Positions 17,869-27,103 of a stretch of 64,000 bases of DNA are shown piece by piece. Each line of letters starts with the position of its first letter. Positions within the stretch are counted from its first letter, which is position 1. This stretch comes from Williamsia sp. (GTDB lineage Bacteria; Bacteroidota; Bacteroidia; Chitinophagales; Chitinophagaceae). The DNA is taken from NCBI GenBank assembly GCA_015069695.1, contig JADCRZ010000003.1:173821-237820 (forward strand), written 5' to 3'. The notes under the pieces were generated by a model, which saw only the letters and a program-made list of their open reading frames with translations, had not been told where the DNA came from and ran no database searches. A program made the position numbers and the translations under genes.

Positions 17869-18786
17869 ATGCCAGCGCTTCACAGACGCAATTTCTTACG
17901 GTCCATGCCGGCCTTCGCATCACTGCCACTGCCAGGTTTTTCATCCAACAGGGCTGATAAAGGGGCAGCAGCATCCAACCGTTTTAAACTAAGCCTGAAT
18001 GCCTATTCCTTCAATGCCCCGCTTACAGGTGGCAAAGCCACCCTCGACCAGGTTGTTGAGTTTTGTGCGGCAAATGGTTTTGATGCAGTTGACCTGACCG
18101 GCTATTATTTTCCCGGCTATCCACAAACACCCTCAGATGAATATGTGTACCACCTGAAGAAAAAAACGCACCAGCTGGGGCTTTCTGTCAGTGGCACAGG
18201 TATCCGCAACGATTTTGTACAAGAGAGCAAAGAAGCCCGGGCAGCGGATGAGATGCTGGTAAAGAAGTGGATCGAAACAGCCGCCAAACTGGGCGCACCC
18301 GTTATCAGGATATACACCGGTAAAGCCCTGGTGGATGAATCCGTGCGGGAAAAGATCACAGCACAGGTAGCAGAACATATTCACTCCTGCGTTGAATGGG
18401 GAAAAGCCCATGGCGTGCTGGTGGCCATTCAGAACCACAATGATTTTATTAAAACAGCCGGTCAGGCGATCCAGCTGCTCAAGCTGGTAAACAGCGAATG
18501 GTTCGGATTGGTGCTTGACACGGGCAGCTTTGTTACGGGGGAACCATACGCAGAAATCGCGCTGGCAGCCCCTTATGCCGTAAACTGGCAGGTAAAAGAA
18601 AAATTTGCGGTTGGCGGGCAGCAGCAAAACATGGATCTGCCCAGGCTTTGCAAGATCATCCGCGACTCTACCTACCGTGGCTTTTTACCCATTGAAACCC
18701 TCAACCCCGGTGATCCCTTTGTGATCGTTCCTCCTTTTCTGCAACAGGTCAAACAAGCACTCGCAGCTGTGATGAAAACGGCCTGA
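17869..18786 (+). CDS. Sugar phosphate isomerase/epimerase-like TIM barrel, twin-arginine-like leader (3)
   Basis: A 305-residue protein beginning MPALHRRNFLRSMPAF, a twin-arginine-like leader. The barrel opens FKLSLNAYSFNAPL and carries VDLTGYYFPGYP, VIRIYTGKAL, VAIQNHNDFIKTAGQ (metal region), GLVLDTGSF, NWQVKEKF and a C-terminal GFLPIETLNPGDPF. It is more distant from the pair at 2853-4694 than they are from each other. Likely an exported sugar isomerase, epimerase or lyase. It stands alone, divergent from the FAD oxidase gene; the 191-base gap between them should hold both promoters. Confidence 0.87.
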   Translation: MPALHRRNFLRSMPAFASLPLPGFSSNRADKGAAASNRFKLSLNAYSFNAPLTGGKATLDQVVEFCAANGFDAVDLTGYYFPGYPQTPSDEYVYHLKKKTHQLGLSVSGTGIRNDFVQESKEARAADEMLVKKWIETAAKLGAPVIRIYTGKALVDESVREKITAQVAEHIHSCVEWGKAHGVLVAIQNHNDFIKTAGQAIQLLKLVNSEWFGLVLDTGSFVTGEPYAEIALAAPYAVNWQVKEKFAVGGQQQNMDLPRLCKIIRDSTYRGFLPIETLNPGDPFVIVPPFLQQVKQALAAVMKTA

Positions 18787-18904
18787 GCAATCACAGTGTC
18801 ATCCCTGCTTTCATGAATTTGTCTCTGTGCCCTTCCTTCCACTTGCATGTAATATCATTTTTGTATTACCTGGTTTCAGATCACAGCAAAAAATCAGTTA
18901 TGCG

Positions 18905-18912
18905 TATATTTG
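18905..18912 (+). promoter_or_regulatory. Candidate -7 box upstream of alaS
   Basis: TATATTTG matches the Bacteroidota -7 consensus TAnnTTTG at every fixed position, 34 bases before the alaS GTG start. No matching -33 TTG at the usual spacing was found. Confidence 0.4.
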
Positions 18913-18946
18913 ACCCCTTATTCTATTTTATACAAAAAGCGATACC

Positions 18947-21577
18947 GTGGCCAATCAGTTCAGCAGTCAGCAGATCAGGGAAACTTTTCTGGATTTTTTC
19001 AGAAAGCACGATCACCTCTTGATAAACGGGTCTTCCGTGATCCCGAAAAACGATCCTACCCTCCTGTTTATCAACAGCGGAATGGCACCCCTGAAGAAAT
19101 ATTTTCTCGGACTGGAAACGCCTCCTCACCCCCGGCTTGCCAATGTGCAGCCCTGCATCCGCACCAACGACATTGAAGATGTAGGCGACCGGCATCACCT
19201 TACTTTTTTTGAGATGCTGGGCAGCTGGTCGATCGGTGATTATTACAAAGAAAAAGCCATCGAGCTGGCCTACGACCTGCTGGTAAACTATTTTAAATTC
19301 CCGGCTGAAAGATTGTACGCTACCATTTACAAAGGCAACCCGGCTTTAAACCTGGGTCCGGATCTGGAAGCCCAGCGCTGCTGGGAAAAAGCAGGTATGC
19401 CACCTGATCATATCGTGCCCATGGGAGAAGACAATTTCTGGGGGCCTGCCGGTGATACCGGGCCTTGCGGTCCGTGCACAGAAGTGTTTTTTGATACCGG
19501 TGATGAATACGGTGAAAAATATACGCCAGGCGGGCATTTTGACGATGTAAACAGATACATCGAAATCTGGAATGCCGGTGTGTTTATGGAACTCAACAAA
19601 GACAAGAACGGCCAGTTCTCCCCCCTGCCCATGAAAAGTGTAGACACAGGATCCGGCATCGAACGCATGTTCCTTGCCCTGAACCGGTGCAACAGCGTGT
19701 ATGATGTAGATACCATCAAACCAATCCGTGACCAGGTAGCTGCCGCCCTGTTATCTGAAGAGATCAGCGAGCGCGACATCCGCATGGTTACAGATCATAT
19801 GCGTACTGCCACTTTTTTGCTGGGCGATGGTGTAGTGCCCGATAAAGAAGGACGCGGATATATTGCGCGCCGACTGATCCGCAAGAGCATTGCCGCTACT
19901 GTTCGCGCAGGCAAACCGGTTTCCTTGCTTGAAGAGGTTTCTAACAGTGTAATAAACCAGCTATCAGCCTGGTATCCCCGCCTCCTCAACCAGGAAAACG
20001 GTGTTAAAAACCTTTTGCACCAGGAGATCGCTGACTTCACCCCTGTTATTCAGTCCGGGTTGGAACTGCTCAACAACCGGCTCCAGAAATCAGGGGCTGA
20101 TTCCCTGAGCGGTGAATTTATTTTTGACCTGGTAGCAACCCATGGTTTACCCTTTGAAGTGATCACGGATTATGCGCAGAAAAAAGGGATACCCATCGAC
20201 CGGGAAGGTTACCAGCAAGAGTACAGAACCCACCAGGAAGTTTCAAGAGCCGGCATAAAAGGCAAAAACCGCGTGGTAGATGGCAATGACCCGGAAAGCC
20301 AGTTGGAACAGGCATTGAAAGAAGTTGACGCAACAGAGTTCCTGGGCTACTTTCAAACCGAGGGCACCGGAACGGTGATGGCCATCCTGAAAGAAAATAC
20401 GGTGGTAACGGAAGCCACCCAGGGAGAGACTTGTTTTATCATTACTGACCGCACACCGTTTTATGCTGAATCCGGCGGACAGATCGGCGATACGGGCACG
20501 GCCTTTAACGATGAAGCCACACTGGAAATAACAGACACCCGGAAACGCAAAGGCATTTTTTTACATACGGCAAAAGTAACAAGGGGCACCGTTGCAACAG
20601 GCGATGAGCTGAGTATGCAGGTAAACAGGTACCGGCGCAGCGACATTGCAAAAAACCATACCAGTACCCACTTGCTGCACGCAGCCCTGCATGAGGTATT
20701 AGGCCCGCATGCCGTACAAAAAGGTTCGCTGGTGAGCAATGAAAAACTGCGCTTCGACTTTTTGCACAACAAACCGCTTACAGCAGACGAACTCAAAACC
20801 GTCGAGTCAAAGGTCAACCGGTGGATCTGGGAGAACTTTTCTTCAGACATCCGTGAAATGGATTACCAGTCGGCCATCAACACAGGCGCCATGGCTATTT
20901 TTAGCGAGAACTATGGCAACAGGGTGAGGGTGGTCAACTTCGGCAATGTTTCTAAAGAGCTTTGCGGAGGTACACATGTAGGTGCCACCGGTGAGATTGG
21001 TTTGTTTATGATCAACCAGGAAGGAAGTGTAGCCAAGGGGATCCGCCGCATAGAAGCTTTTTCTGGCCCCGGTGCGTATGCACAGCTGGGCAAGATGCGT
21101 GATGTGCTGGACAATGCTTCAGCCATGCTGGCTGTTAGCCCGGCCAATCTGGTACAAGGTATAGAGAAGCTGAAGAAATCGGCCAGTGTAGTAAAAGCTG
21201 CTCCCGCTGCAAAACCTGCTGCGCAACAAATGCTTCACGAAACAACAATCCAGCTGCCCGATGGCGCAAAGCTGTTTGCCGGACAACTAGACACAGACCC
21301 GGTGGCTTTGCAACAAACAGCAGAAGAAAAGATCAGAAGCCAGCAGGCAGATCTTGTCTTGTTGGCATCGAATGTTGAAGACAGTGTAAAAACAGTTGTT
21401 GTGGTGGGTGAGCAATGGCAGGGCAAATACCCCGCTGATCAACTCATCAGGAAATGGCTTCAACCCTTTGAAGGACGGGGCGGAGGCAGACCCCCGCTTG
21501 CCAAAGGCGGCATAAAAGATCCGGATAGGACAGAAGAACTGATCAAATCAGCACAACAGGCAGTAGAGGGGGCTTAG
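18947..21577 (+). CDS. alaS: Alanyl-tRNA synthetase
   Basis: An 876-residue enzyme that charges tRNA-Ala with alanine. It starts at GTG: the conserved opening FSSQQIRETFLDFFRKHDH follows at once and no ATG fits. The class II catalytic core holds FINSGMAPLKKYFLG, RLANVQPCIRTNDIEDVG and HLTFFEMLGSWSIGDYYK. The editing domain has HTSTHLLHAAL (about 571) and the zinc-type CGGTHV (about 672) that clear Ser- and Gly-tRNA. The C-terminal DHHA1-like tail ends RGGGRPPLAKGGI, as in other AlaRS. Length and domains are normal. It converges with the methyltransferase gene 11 bases away. Confidence 0.97.
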   Translation: MANQFSSQQIRETFLDFFRKHDHLLINGSSVIPKNDPTLLFINSGMAPLKKYFLGLETPPHPRLANVQPCIRTNDIEDVGDRHHLTFFEMLGSWSIGDYYKEKAIELAYDLLVNYFKFPAERLYATIYKGNPALNLGPDLEAQRCWEKAGMPPDHIVPMGEDNFWGPAGDTGPCGPCTEVFFDTGDEYGEKYTPGGHFDDVNRYIEIWNAGVFMELNKDKNGQFSPLPMKSVDTGSGIERMFLALNRCNSVYDVDTIKPIRDQVAAALLSEEISERDIRMVTDHMRTATFLLGDGVVPDKEGRGYIARRLIRKSIAATVRAGKPVSLLEEVSNSVINQLSAWYPRLLNQENGVKNLLHQEIADFTPVIQSGLELLNNRLQKSGADSLSGEFIFDLVATHGLPFEVITDYAQKKGIPIDREGYQQEYRTHQEVSRAGIKGKNRVVDGNDPESQLEQALKEVDATEFLGYFQTEGTGTVMAILKENTVVTEATQGETCFIITDRTPFYAESGGQIGDTGTAFNDEATLEITDTRKRKGIFLHTAKVTRGTVATGDELSMQVNRYRRSDIAKNHTSTHLLHAALHEVLGPHAVQKGSLVSNEKLRFDFLHNKPLTADELKTVESKVNRWIWENFSSDIREMDYQSAINTGAMAIFSENYGNRVRVVNFGNVSKELCGGTHVGATGEIGLFMINQEGSVAKGIRRIEAFSGPGAYAQLGKMRDVLDNASAMLAVSPANLVQGIEKLKKSASVVKAAPAAKPAAQQMLHETTIQLPDGAKLFAGQLDTDPVALQQTAEEKIRSQQADLVLLASNVEDSVKTVVVVGEQWQGKYPADQLIRKWLQPFEGRGGGRPPLAKGGIKDPDRTEELIKSAQQAVEGA

Positions 21578-21588
21578 AAAGCCCTCCT

Positions 21589-22287
21589 TTACTTGCTGCA
21601 AATAAAATAGATGGACGGGTAAAAGAAAGAAGACAATCCGGTCTTGATCAGGAATTTTACCAGCCCTTGTTTGTTTTTGTATTTGTTCAAAAAATAATGA
21701 TTGCTTACATAATCAACTTTTTTGAAATACGGTTTTGCCAGCTTAATGAATTCCCTTTTCGTAAACCCTGCATGTGCCCCGTGCTCGTTTTTAAATTTAC
21801 CACGCACCCTGTATCCATAATCGGTCAGGTTCCACTTGATTAAATTCTTCAGCGTGATATTTTGTGAGCCTACATAACCCAGCAGGCGGCTTCTGTTTGG
21901 AAAACCCACAACCAGCAAGCCTTCCGGAGTCAGCATATCTGAAAGTTTCTTCAGCACAACTGACGGATCAGGCACGTGTTCCAGCACATGATAGCTGTAT
22001 ACGAGGTCAAAAGAGCTGTTGGGAAAATCCAGGTTCATCAGATCCCGGTTCAGGATCTTCAGTGTCTTGTCTTCATATTCATTCAACAACCCACTGTCGA
22101 CGCCCACCACATTTGCTTTCAACAGGGTCCTGATAGCAGAAGCTTCAGTACCATCTCCGCAACCGGCAACAAATACATTTTTTGTGTGGGAAGTGTCCTT
22201 GTAACTGTGGGCGATGGAAAGCAGCGACTTAGCAATGTCAATATCCATCAAACTCGATTCCAAACGCAATGTGTACGCATACCCCAT
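21589..22287 (-). CDS. Class I SAM-dependent methyltransferase
   Basis: A 232-residue Rossmann-type methyltransferase. Motif I is NVFVAGCGDGTEASAI (SAM glycine loop), an acidic residue follows at the end of strand 2 (VVGVDSG), and FDLVYSYHVLEHVPDPSVVLKKL matches the Methyltransf_11 post-motif segment. The C-terminal third is basic and aromatic and may bind the substrate or membrane. The substrate is unknown; similar proteins act on lipids, quinones or polysaccharide precursors. It is a lone gene with a 240-base noncoding stretch upstream. Confidence 0.82.
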   Translation of the reverse strand: MGYAYTLRLESSLMDIDIAKSLLSIAHSYKDTSHTKNVFVAGCGDGTEASAIRTLLKANVVGVDSGLLNEYEDKTLKILNRDLMNLDFPNSSFDLVYSYHVLEHVPDPSVVLKKLSDMLTPEGLLVVGFPNRSRLLGYVGSQNITLKNLIKWNLTDYGYRVRGKFKNEHGAHAGFTKREFIKLAKPYFKKVDYVSNHYFLNKYKNKQGLVKFLIKTGLSSFFYPSIYFICSK

Positions 22288-22501
22288 AGGTAGAGTGTTT
22301 TTGATTTTCGTTAAGCTTTGTCACAGGACTTGGTTTCTTCAGCGTAAGCATACGCCATTCGCTTTCGTCCAGTTATCATACAATAACTGACAGGTAAACG
22401 GATACTAATAAAAGCTTCTTAGGAAAAGGGGGTAAGCATCTAGGAGAGGCTATTGAAACAAAGATATAGAAAAATGCTTTTAAAAATCTAGGTAAAAAAG
22501 A

Positions 22502-22527
22502 AAGATGGCCGGCCCGGAAGTCCCGGC
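22502..22527 (-). terminator. Possible terminator after the type IX cargo gene
   Basis: On the minus strand a short GC stem (GCCGG pairing with CCGGC) overlaps the stop codon and is followed by a T-rich stretch (CATCTTTCTTTTTT). The stem is only about five pairs, so this is a weak call. Confidence 0.35.
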
Positions 22528-25016
22528 TAACGGATCAGCACAAGGGTTCCCTTTTGAGAGATGGTCTTGCCGGTGTAGTCAATGGCCTGTACCATGTATA
22601 CAAAACTGCCGGTTGATTGCGGCTGGCCATTAATGGTTCCATCCCACCCCTTCCCTACTTCGCTTGTACTGAACACCAGTTGTCCCCAGCGATTGTAGAT
22701 GCGGAAATAAACAAGCTGCTGTATACCGGCGGTAATGGGAAGCATAAAGTCATTGCGCCCGTCACCATTGGGCGTAAATGCTGTTGGCACAAATATGCTG
22801 GGAGCAGTTTTATACACCGTCACCTTTATATTATCTGTTGCAAAACAACCTGCGCTCGTAGCTACCCTTACCTGGTATGTAACTGATTCACCTGTTTGTG
22901 TATTCAGGTTGAGCAGCGGATTGGAAATGTTGGAGAAATTGAGTCCGGTAGAAGGTGACCAGCTAAATTGATTGGCCGCAGGATTGCTTGCTTTTGCAAA
23001 CAGTTGAAGAGGTTGCCCTGCTACAATAGATGTATCGTTTCCTGCAAAGACAATGATGCGGGGCGTAACAGCAACGGTGAATGTATCCCTGAGCAGGTTG
23101 GGACAGCCTGCATTGGAAATGTTCAGAATGTAATTGGTCTTGGCAATCGGTCTGGCGCTGGCCTCAATGGTAAATGGATGGGTAGGAATGGTACCATCTC
23201 CTATTCCAGTCAGCGTTGCTGCGGATGTCCAGGAATAGTTTGTGCCAATGCTCACAAAAGCATTCAGCTTCAAAGAATCACCATAGCAGATCGTTGCGCT
23301 GTCTGGTGCGATCGCAGCGGCCGGGAATGGAACCGGGGAATACGCCACGGTTGCTACCGTACTGGTATCTGCCGGACAAACACCGCTTTGTACAATGGTG
23401 CGGTAATAGGTTGTAGTCGTGAGGCCGCCCACGCCGGCAACCGTATCTGTTTTGCGCGGAGAAAAAGGACTCCAGTTTGCCTTATCGATTGAAGACTGCC
23501 AGTTGCTCACCAGACCGGTTTGCCCGGTGAGAGACAAAATAGTATTGACCGTTTGGCCTGCGCAGAAGCTGCTGTTTTCAGGCGAAAGCTTTCCACCTTT
23601 GCTGAGCGGACTTACCTGGATCACAGCTGCCGTACTGCTGTCTTTTCTGCAACTGGTTCCGTTTTGCACCAGGGCTTTGTATTGGGTCGTTGTAGTAAGA
23701 TTCTGAACGGTATAACTGGATCCTGTACTGGCGATCGGTGTCCAGCTTACGCCATCAGTGGACGACATCCAGTTCAGCACCTGTCCTCGCTGGCCGCTGA
23801 GGGTCAGCACGGTGCTGTTGATACCTGTACACACTCCTGTGCCTCCGCTGAGGCTGCCGGCCACCGTGGGAAGGGTAGCTGCCACCGCAAGCGTGTCCCT
23901 TAAATCAGCGCAGCCATTGATCTCGCGCGCAATGATGTTGCCGGAGCTGTTTCCGGGTGTAACCACAACGGTATTGGAATTTGCGCCTGAATCAATCGTC
24001 CAGCCTTGGGGAACGCTCCAGGTGTAGGTAGCAGATGCCAACGAAGGAACAGAATAAGTTAGCTTGCCATTGATACACGCCAGGGTATCGCCACTGATCT
24101 CCAATCCTGCGCAGTTGTTACGCAGGGCTACATATGCATAGGCAAAATGGGCACCCGGCGCGCAATTGTCTGATTCAAAAGTAAGCGTAACCTGTTGTCC
24201 CCGGTAGGCAGACAGGTCAAACGTAACTTCGGTCCACCCCTTGGTCCAAACATCCTGCAGGTAAGTACCCGCGTTGCCTGCCGCTCCGCCATGGGAAAGA
24301 AAAAGTACAGGACTGTTGGTAAACCCGTTCGCCTTGGCTGCCGCACTGTCGAGGGTAGCCCCCGTTCCTCCATTGCCATTGCCGTTTCCGGAGCCGGCAT
24401 TGTTGAAAGTAGGTAGATAATATTGGGGAGAAGCACACGTGATTACACTGTCGTGCGCACTCAGCGTGGCTTTGAAAAGAGGCTGCTGGTTTGAGTTGTG
24501 GGTTCCGTTTTCCAGCACCATCGCGTAAGCGTATGTCATCGTATACGGGACTGTATTGGAACCTGCAGGCACGTTGATGCGGTAAGTTACGGAGCGGGTA
24601 AAACCACCGGGGTTGTTGTTTGAAGACCGCAGGTCGTATGAGGTAGCAATGGATCCCAACTTGATCGCATAATTATAAGCATACCCATTGATAACAGGTA
24701 TCGTGGGAAAGCCGCCGTATGTATCAATACCGGAAGTTGTGATCACGTTGATAGCAGGTAAGGTGATATTATATTCCGGGATCACAGATGTGCCTACATT
24801 GGGAGAGGGATAACTTTTGGTAGAACCATTTACCAGGCCGGTTACAGCCGACCAGTTCGCCAGGTCGCCGGTCGCATAGTTGATATTGACCGGACAGGCC
24901 TGTGATTGTGCCATGGCTGGAAGGAGGGCCCATTGTACCAGGCAGTATACCACCAGCAGCCAGCTGAAACCATTCCCGTTTATAAGTAGTTTGTTGCGCT
25001 CAGTCAGTCCTGCCAT
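22527..25016 (-). CDS. Secreted multidomain protein with gliding-motility type (T9SS type B) sorting domain
   Basis: An 829-residue protein with a signal peptide (WLLVVYCLVQWALLPAMAQ). A first region of about 250 residues is lectin- or adhesin-like (VTLTFESDNCAPGAHFAYAYV). Several Ig-like/PKD-like modules follow; two are clear tandem repeats with the pattern LTLSGQRGQVLNWMSSTDG and LSLTGQTGLVSNWQSSIDK, each ending in a TTTTxY strand and a disulfide-type cysteine. The C-terminal ~90 residues (VPTAFTPNGDGRNDFM, FRIYNRWGQLVFST, GWDGTINGQ, GSFVYMVQAIDYTGK) form the gliding-motility-associated sorting domain used by type IX secretion. It is probably cell-surface or released; the ligand is unknown. 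Confidence 0.88.
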   Translation of the reverse strand: MAGLTERNKLLINGNGFSWLLVVYCLVQWALLPAMAQSQACPVNINYATGDLANWSAVTGLVNGSTKSYPSPNVGTSVIPEYNITLPAINVITTSGIDTYGGFPTIPVINGYAYNYAIKLGSIATSYDLRSSNNNPGGFTRSVTYRINVPAGSNTVPYTMTYAYAMVLENGTHNSNQQPLFKATLSAHDSVITCASPQYYLPTFNNAGSGNGNGNGGTGATLDSAAAKANGFTNSPVLFLSHGGAAGNAGTYLQDVWTKGWTEVTFDLSAYRGQQVTLTFESDNCAPGAHFAYAYVALRNNCAGLEISGDTLACINGKLTYSVPSLASATYTWSVPQGWTIDSGANSNTVVVTPGNSSGNIIAREINGCADLRDTLAVAATLPTVAGSLSGGTGVCTGINSTVLTLSGQRGQVLNWMSSTDGVSWTPIASTGSSYTVQNLTTTTQYKALVQNGTSCRKDSSTAAVIQVSPLSKGGKLSPENSSFCAGQTVNTILSLTGQTGLVSNWQSSIDKANWSPFSPRKTDTVAGVGGLTTTTYYRTIVQSGVCPADTSTVATVAYSPVPFPAAAIAPDSATICYGDSLKLNAFVSIGTNYSWTSAATLTGIGDGTIPTHPFTIEASARPIAKTNYILNISNAGCPNLLRDTFTVAVTPRIIVFAGNDTSIVAGQPLQLFAKASNPAANQFSWSPSTGLNFSNISNPLLNLNTQTGESVTYQVRVATSAGCFATDNIKVTVYKTAPSIFVPTAFTPNGDGRNDFMLPITAGIQQLVYFRIYNRWGQLVFSTSEVGKGWDGTINGQPQSTGSFVYMVQAIDYTGKTISQKGTLVLIR

Positions 25017-25020
25017 ATTC

Positions 25021-25028
25021 CAAAGTTA
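25021..25028 (-). promoter_or_regulatory. Candidate -7 box almost abutting the start of the type IX cargo gene
   Basis: On the minus strand TAACTTTG fits TAnnTTTG fully but ends 4 bases before the ATG at 25016. If used, transcription would begin at or near the start codon, giving a leaderless message. No clear -33 element is seen, so confidence is low. Confidence 0.3.
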
Positions 25029-25251
25029 ATAGACTTGCCTACAGGCTGTGCGGATTGCGCAGGGCGGCGGACAAGTTTTATCATTTCTATAAGCAAGTAT
25101 ACGCCCGGGTGTGTGTTCACATATCAGCAAAACACCTTTTTTTCAAAGCAACAAACCTGCTATACATGCTTGATGAATTTACCCCTTTTAACGGTTGGCT
25201 CTCCTTAAATGTTTTCCCTAAAATTGATTTTCTGTATACTGGAGGGTGATT

Positions 25252-25259
25252 TATGTTTG
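25252..25259 (+). promoter_or_regulatory. Candidate -7 box upstream of dapD
   Basis: TATGTTTG fits TAnnTTTG. It overlaps an upstream in-frame ATG (25253), which argues that translation starts at the next ATG, 25277. The nearest TTG upstream (25224-25226) is spaced further than usual for a -33 box. Confidence 0.35.
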
Positions 25260-25276
25260 TACAAATTATAGAAACA

Positions 25277-26086
25277 ATGAAAGATTTGATACAGGAGGCC
25301 TGGAACAACCGGGCACTGTTGAAAGAAGAGCGCTATACAGAAGCCGTACGGGCCGTGATTGAAGAGGTAGACAAAGGCCGGCTGCGAACAGCTTCTCCTG
25401 CCGAGGAAGGTGGCTGGCAGGTAAACGAGTGGGTAAAACAAGCGATCCTGCTCTATTTTGGCATTCAGCAAATGGAAACTTACAACCTGCCTCCGTTTGA
25501 GTTCTACGATAAAATGAAGCTGAAAAGCGGTTATGCATCACTGGGTGTACGGGCCGTGCCGCATGCAGTGGCCCGTTACGGAGCGTACCTGGCAAAAAAT
25601 GTGGTGCTGATGCCCAGCTATGTCAACATTGGCGCGTATGTAGATGAAGGCACCATGGTGGACACCTGGGCTACCGTAGGCAGCTGCGCCCAGATCGGAA
25701 AAGGCGTTCACCTGAGCGGTGGCGTAGGCATCGGGGGCGTACTGGAACCCCTGCAGGCATCACCCGTGATCGTGGAAGATGGCTGCTTCCTGGGCTCGCG
25801 CTCGATTGTGGTGGAAGGCGTGATCATTGAAAAAGAAGCCGTGCTGGGTGCCAATGTGGTGCTGACCCAAAGCACAAAAATAATTGACGTCAGCGGCAGC
25901 GAGCCGGTTGAATACAAAGGAAGGGTGCCGGCACGCAGTGTTGTAATACCCGGAACCTATCCCAAAAAATTTCCTGCCGGAGAATACCATGTGAGCTGCG
26001 CCCTCATCATCGGGCAACGCAAACCCAGCACTGATTTAAAGACCAGCTTGAATGATGCATTGAGAGACTTTAATGTTTCTGTGTAA
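25277..26086 (+). CDS. dapD: 2,3,4,5-tetrahydropyridine-2,6-dicarboxylate N-succinyltransferase
   Basis: About 269 residues from the ATG at 25277, chosen because the conserved opening MKDLIQEAWNNRALL begins there; an ATG 24 bases earlier is possible. The enzyme succinylates tetrahydrodipicolinate in the succinylase branch of lysine and meso-diaminopimelate synthesis. Imperfect hexapeptide repeats forming the left-handed beta-helix fill the middle: VLMPSYVNIGAYVDEGTMVDTWATVGSCAQIG, GVGIGGVLEPLQ, VEDGCFLGSRSIVVEGVIIEKEAVLGANVVL. The C-terminal SCALIIGQRK is typical. It converges with the polyprenyl synthase gene, leaving 9 bases between stops. Confidence 0.96.
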   Translation: MKDLIQEAWNNRALLKEERYTEAVRAVIEEVDKGRLRTASPAEEGGWQVNEWVKQAILLYFGIQQMETYNLPPFEFYDKMKLKSGYASLGVRAVPHAVARYGAYLAKNVVLMPSYVNIGAYVDEGTMVDTWATVGSCAQIGKGVHLSGGVGIGGVLEPLQASPVIVEDGCFLGSRSIVVEGVIIEKEAVLGANVVLTQSTKIIDVSGSEPVEYKGRVPARSVVIPGTYPKKFPAGEYHVSCALIIGQRKPSTDLKTSLNDALRDFNVSV

Positions 26087-26095
26087 GCGGTTCTC

Positions 26096-27061
26096 CTAGT
26101 AATCGCGCTGTATCAGGAAATCGGCCAGTTCAAGCAGGGGCTTTTTGCGGGCCGGGTCGATGCTGATCTGTTCAAGGCAGACAAGGGCGTTATTTTTATA
26201 CTGTTCCTTTAACTCCATGGCCCATTGGTCTACGCCACATGCCTTGTATGTGGCGAGCCATTGTGCTATCTTTTCAGACGAGTTGGCACCTGGTATCATC
26301 TTAAGTTCCCGCAGCTGCTGCTGATGGACTGTTTCCAGGGCTTTTACCATCAGAAATGTTTTTTTGTCAGCCAGGATATCTCCCCCGATTTGCTTGCCAA
26401 ATTTTTCCGGGTTGCCAAACGCGTCCAGGTAATCATCCTGGATCTGGAAGCTGATGCCCAGATTTTTCCCGAAGGCATACAGGTGCTGTTGATCCTGCTC
26501 GCCGGCTCCGGCCAGCAGGGCTCCCATTTGCAGACTGGCTGCCATCAATACCGAGGTCTTTAGCTCAATCATCCGGATATACTCAGGCATGGATACCTGT
26601 TCCGCTTTTTCAAAGTCCATATCCAGTTGCTGGCCTTCACAAACTTCCCGGGCTGTTTGATTAAACAGATGGATAATCGAATGCAGGTGGCCGGAGCGGA
26701 TCTTGTTGAGATAATCGTAGGCGACCACCAGCATCACATCACCCGTGAGCAGCGCCGTAGGCTCACCCCAGCGCGCATGAACGGTTTGCATGCCACGGCG
26801 CAGGGGGGCTTTGTCCATAATGTCGTCATGGATCAGGGTAAAATTGTGAAACAGCTCGATAGCAACGGCTGCATGATACGTGTCAGGCAGGATGTCGGCA
26901 AACAGCTCATTGCCCATCAGGCACATCACTGGTCTGATGCGCTTTCCGCCAAGTCCCAGAAAATAATCAGCAGGTCTGTACAGGGTGGAAGGATGGGTCG
27001 GAAAATGGCTGACAGCCAATTTGTCTTTCAACAGTGCGGATAACTCCTCAAACGAATGCAT
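26096..27061 (-). CDS. Polyprenyl diphosphate synthase (isoprenoid chain elongation)
   Basis: A 321-residue all-helical trans-prenyltransferase joining isopentenyl diphosphate to an allylic diphosphate. Both aspartate-rich metal motifs are present: LIHDDIMDKAPLRRG (first) and FQIQDDYLDAFG (second), with GGKRIRP near residue 35 and the conserved lysine in IGGDILADKKTFL. Product length depends on residues before the first motif and cannot be fixed by eye; geranylgeranyl or farnesyl diphosphate are plausible. It is the last gene of the minus-strand train that runs from trxB, 42 bases after rnr. Confidence 0.92.
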   Translation of the reverse strand: MHSFEELSALLKDKLAVSHFPTHPSTLYRPADYFLGLGGKRIRPVMCLMGNELFADILPDTYHAAVAIELFHNFTLIHDDIMDKAPLRRGMQTVHARWGEPTALLTGDVMLVVAYDYLNKIRSGHLHSIIHLFNQTAREVCEGQQLDMDFEKAEQVSMPEYIRMIELKTSVLMAASLQMGALLAGAGEQDQQHLYAFGKNLGISFQIQDDYLDAFGNPEKFGKQIGGDILADKKTFLMVKALETVHQQQLRELKMIPGANSSEKIAQWLATYKACGVDQWAMELKEQYKNNALVCLEQISIDPARKKPLLELADFLIQRDY

Positions 27062-27103
27062 AGCTAAAATTAGGGCTCAGACCGATACAATATTCTTTCA
27101 GGA

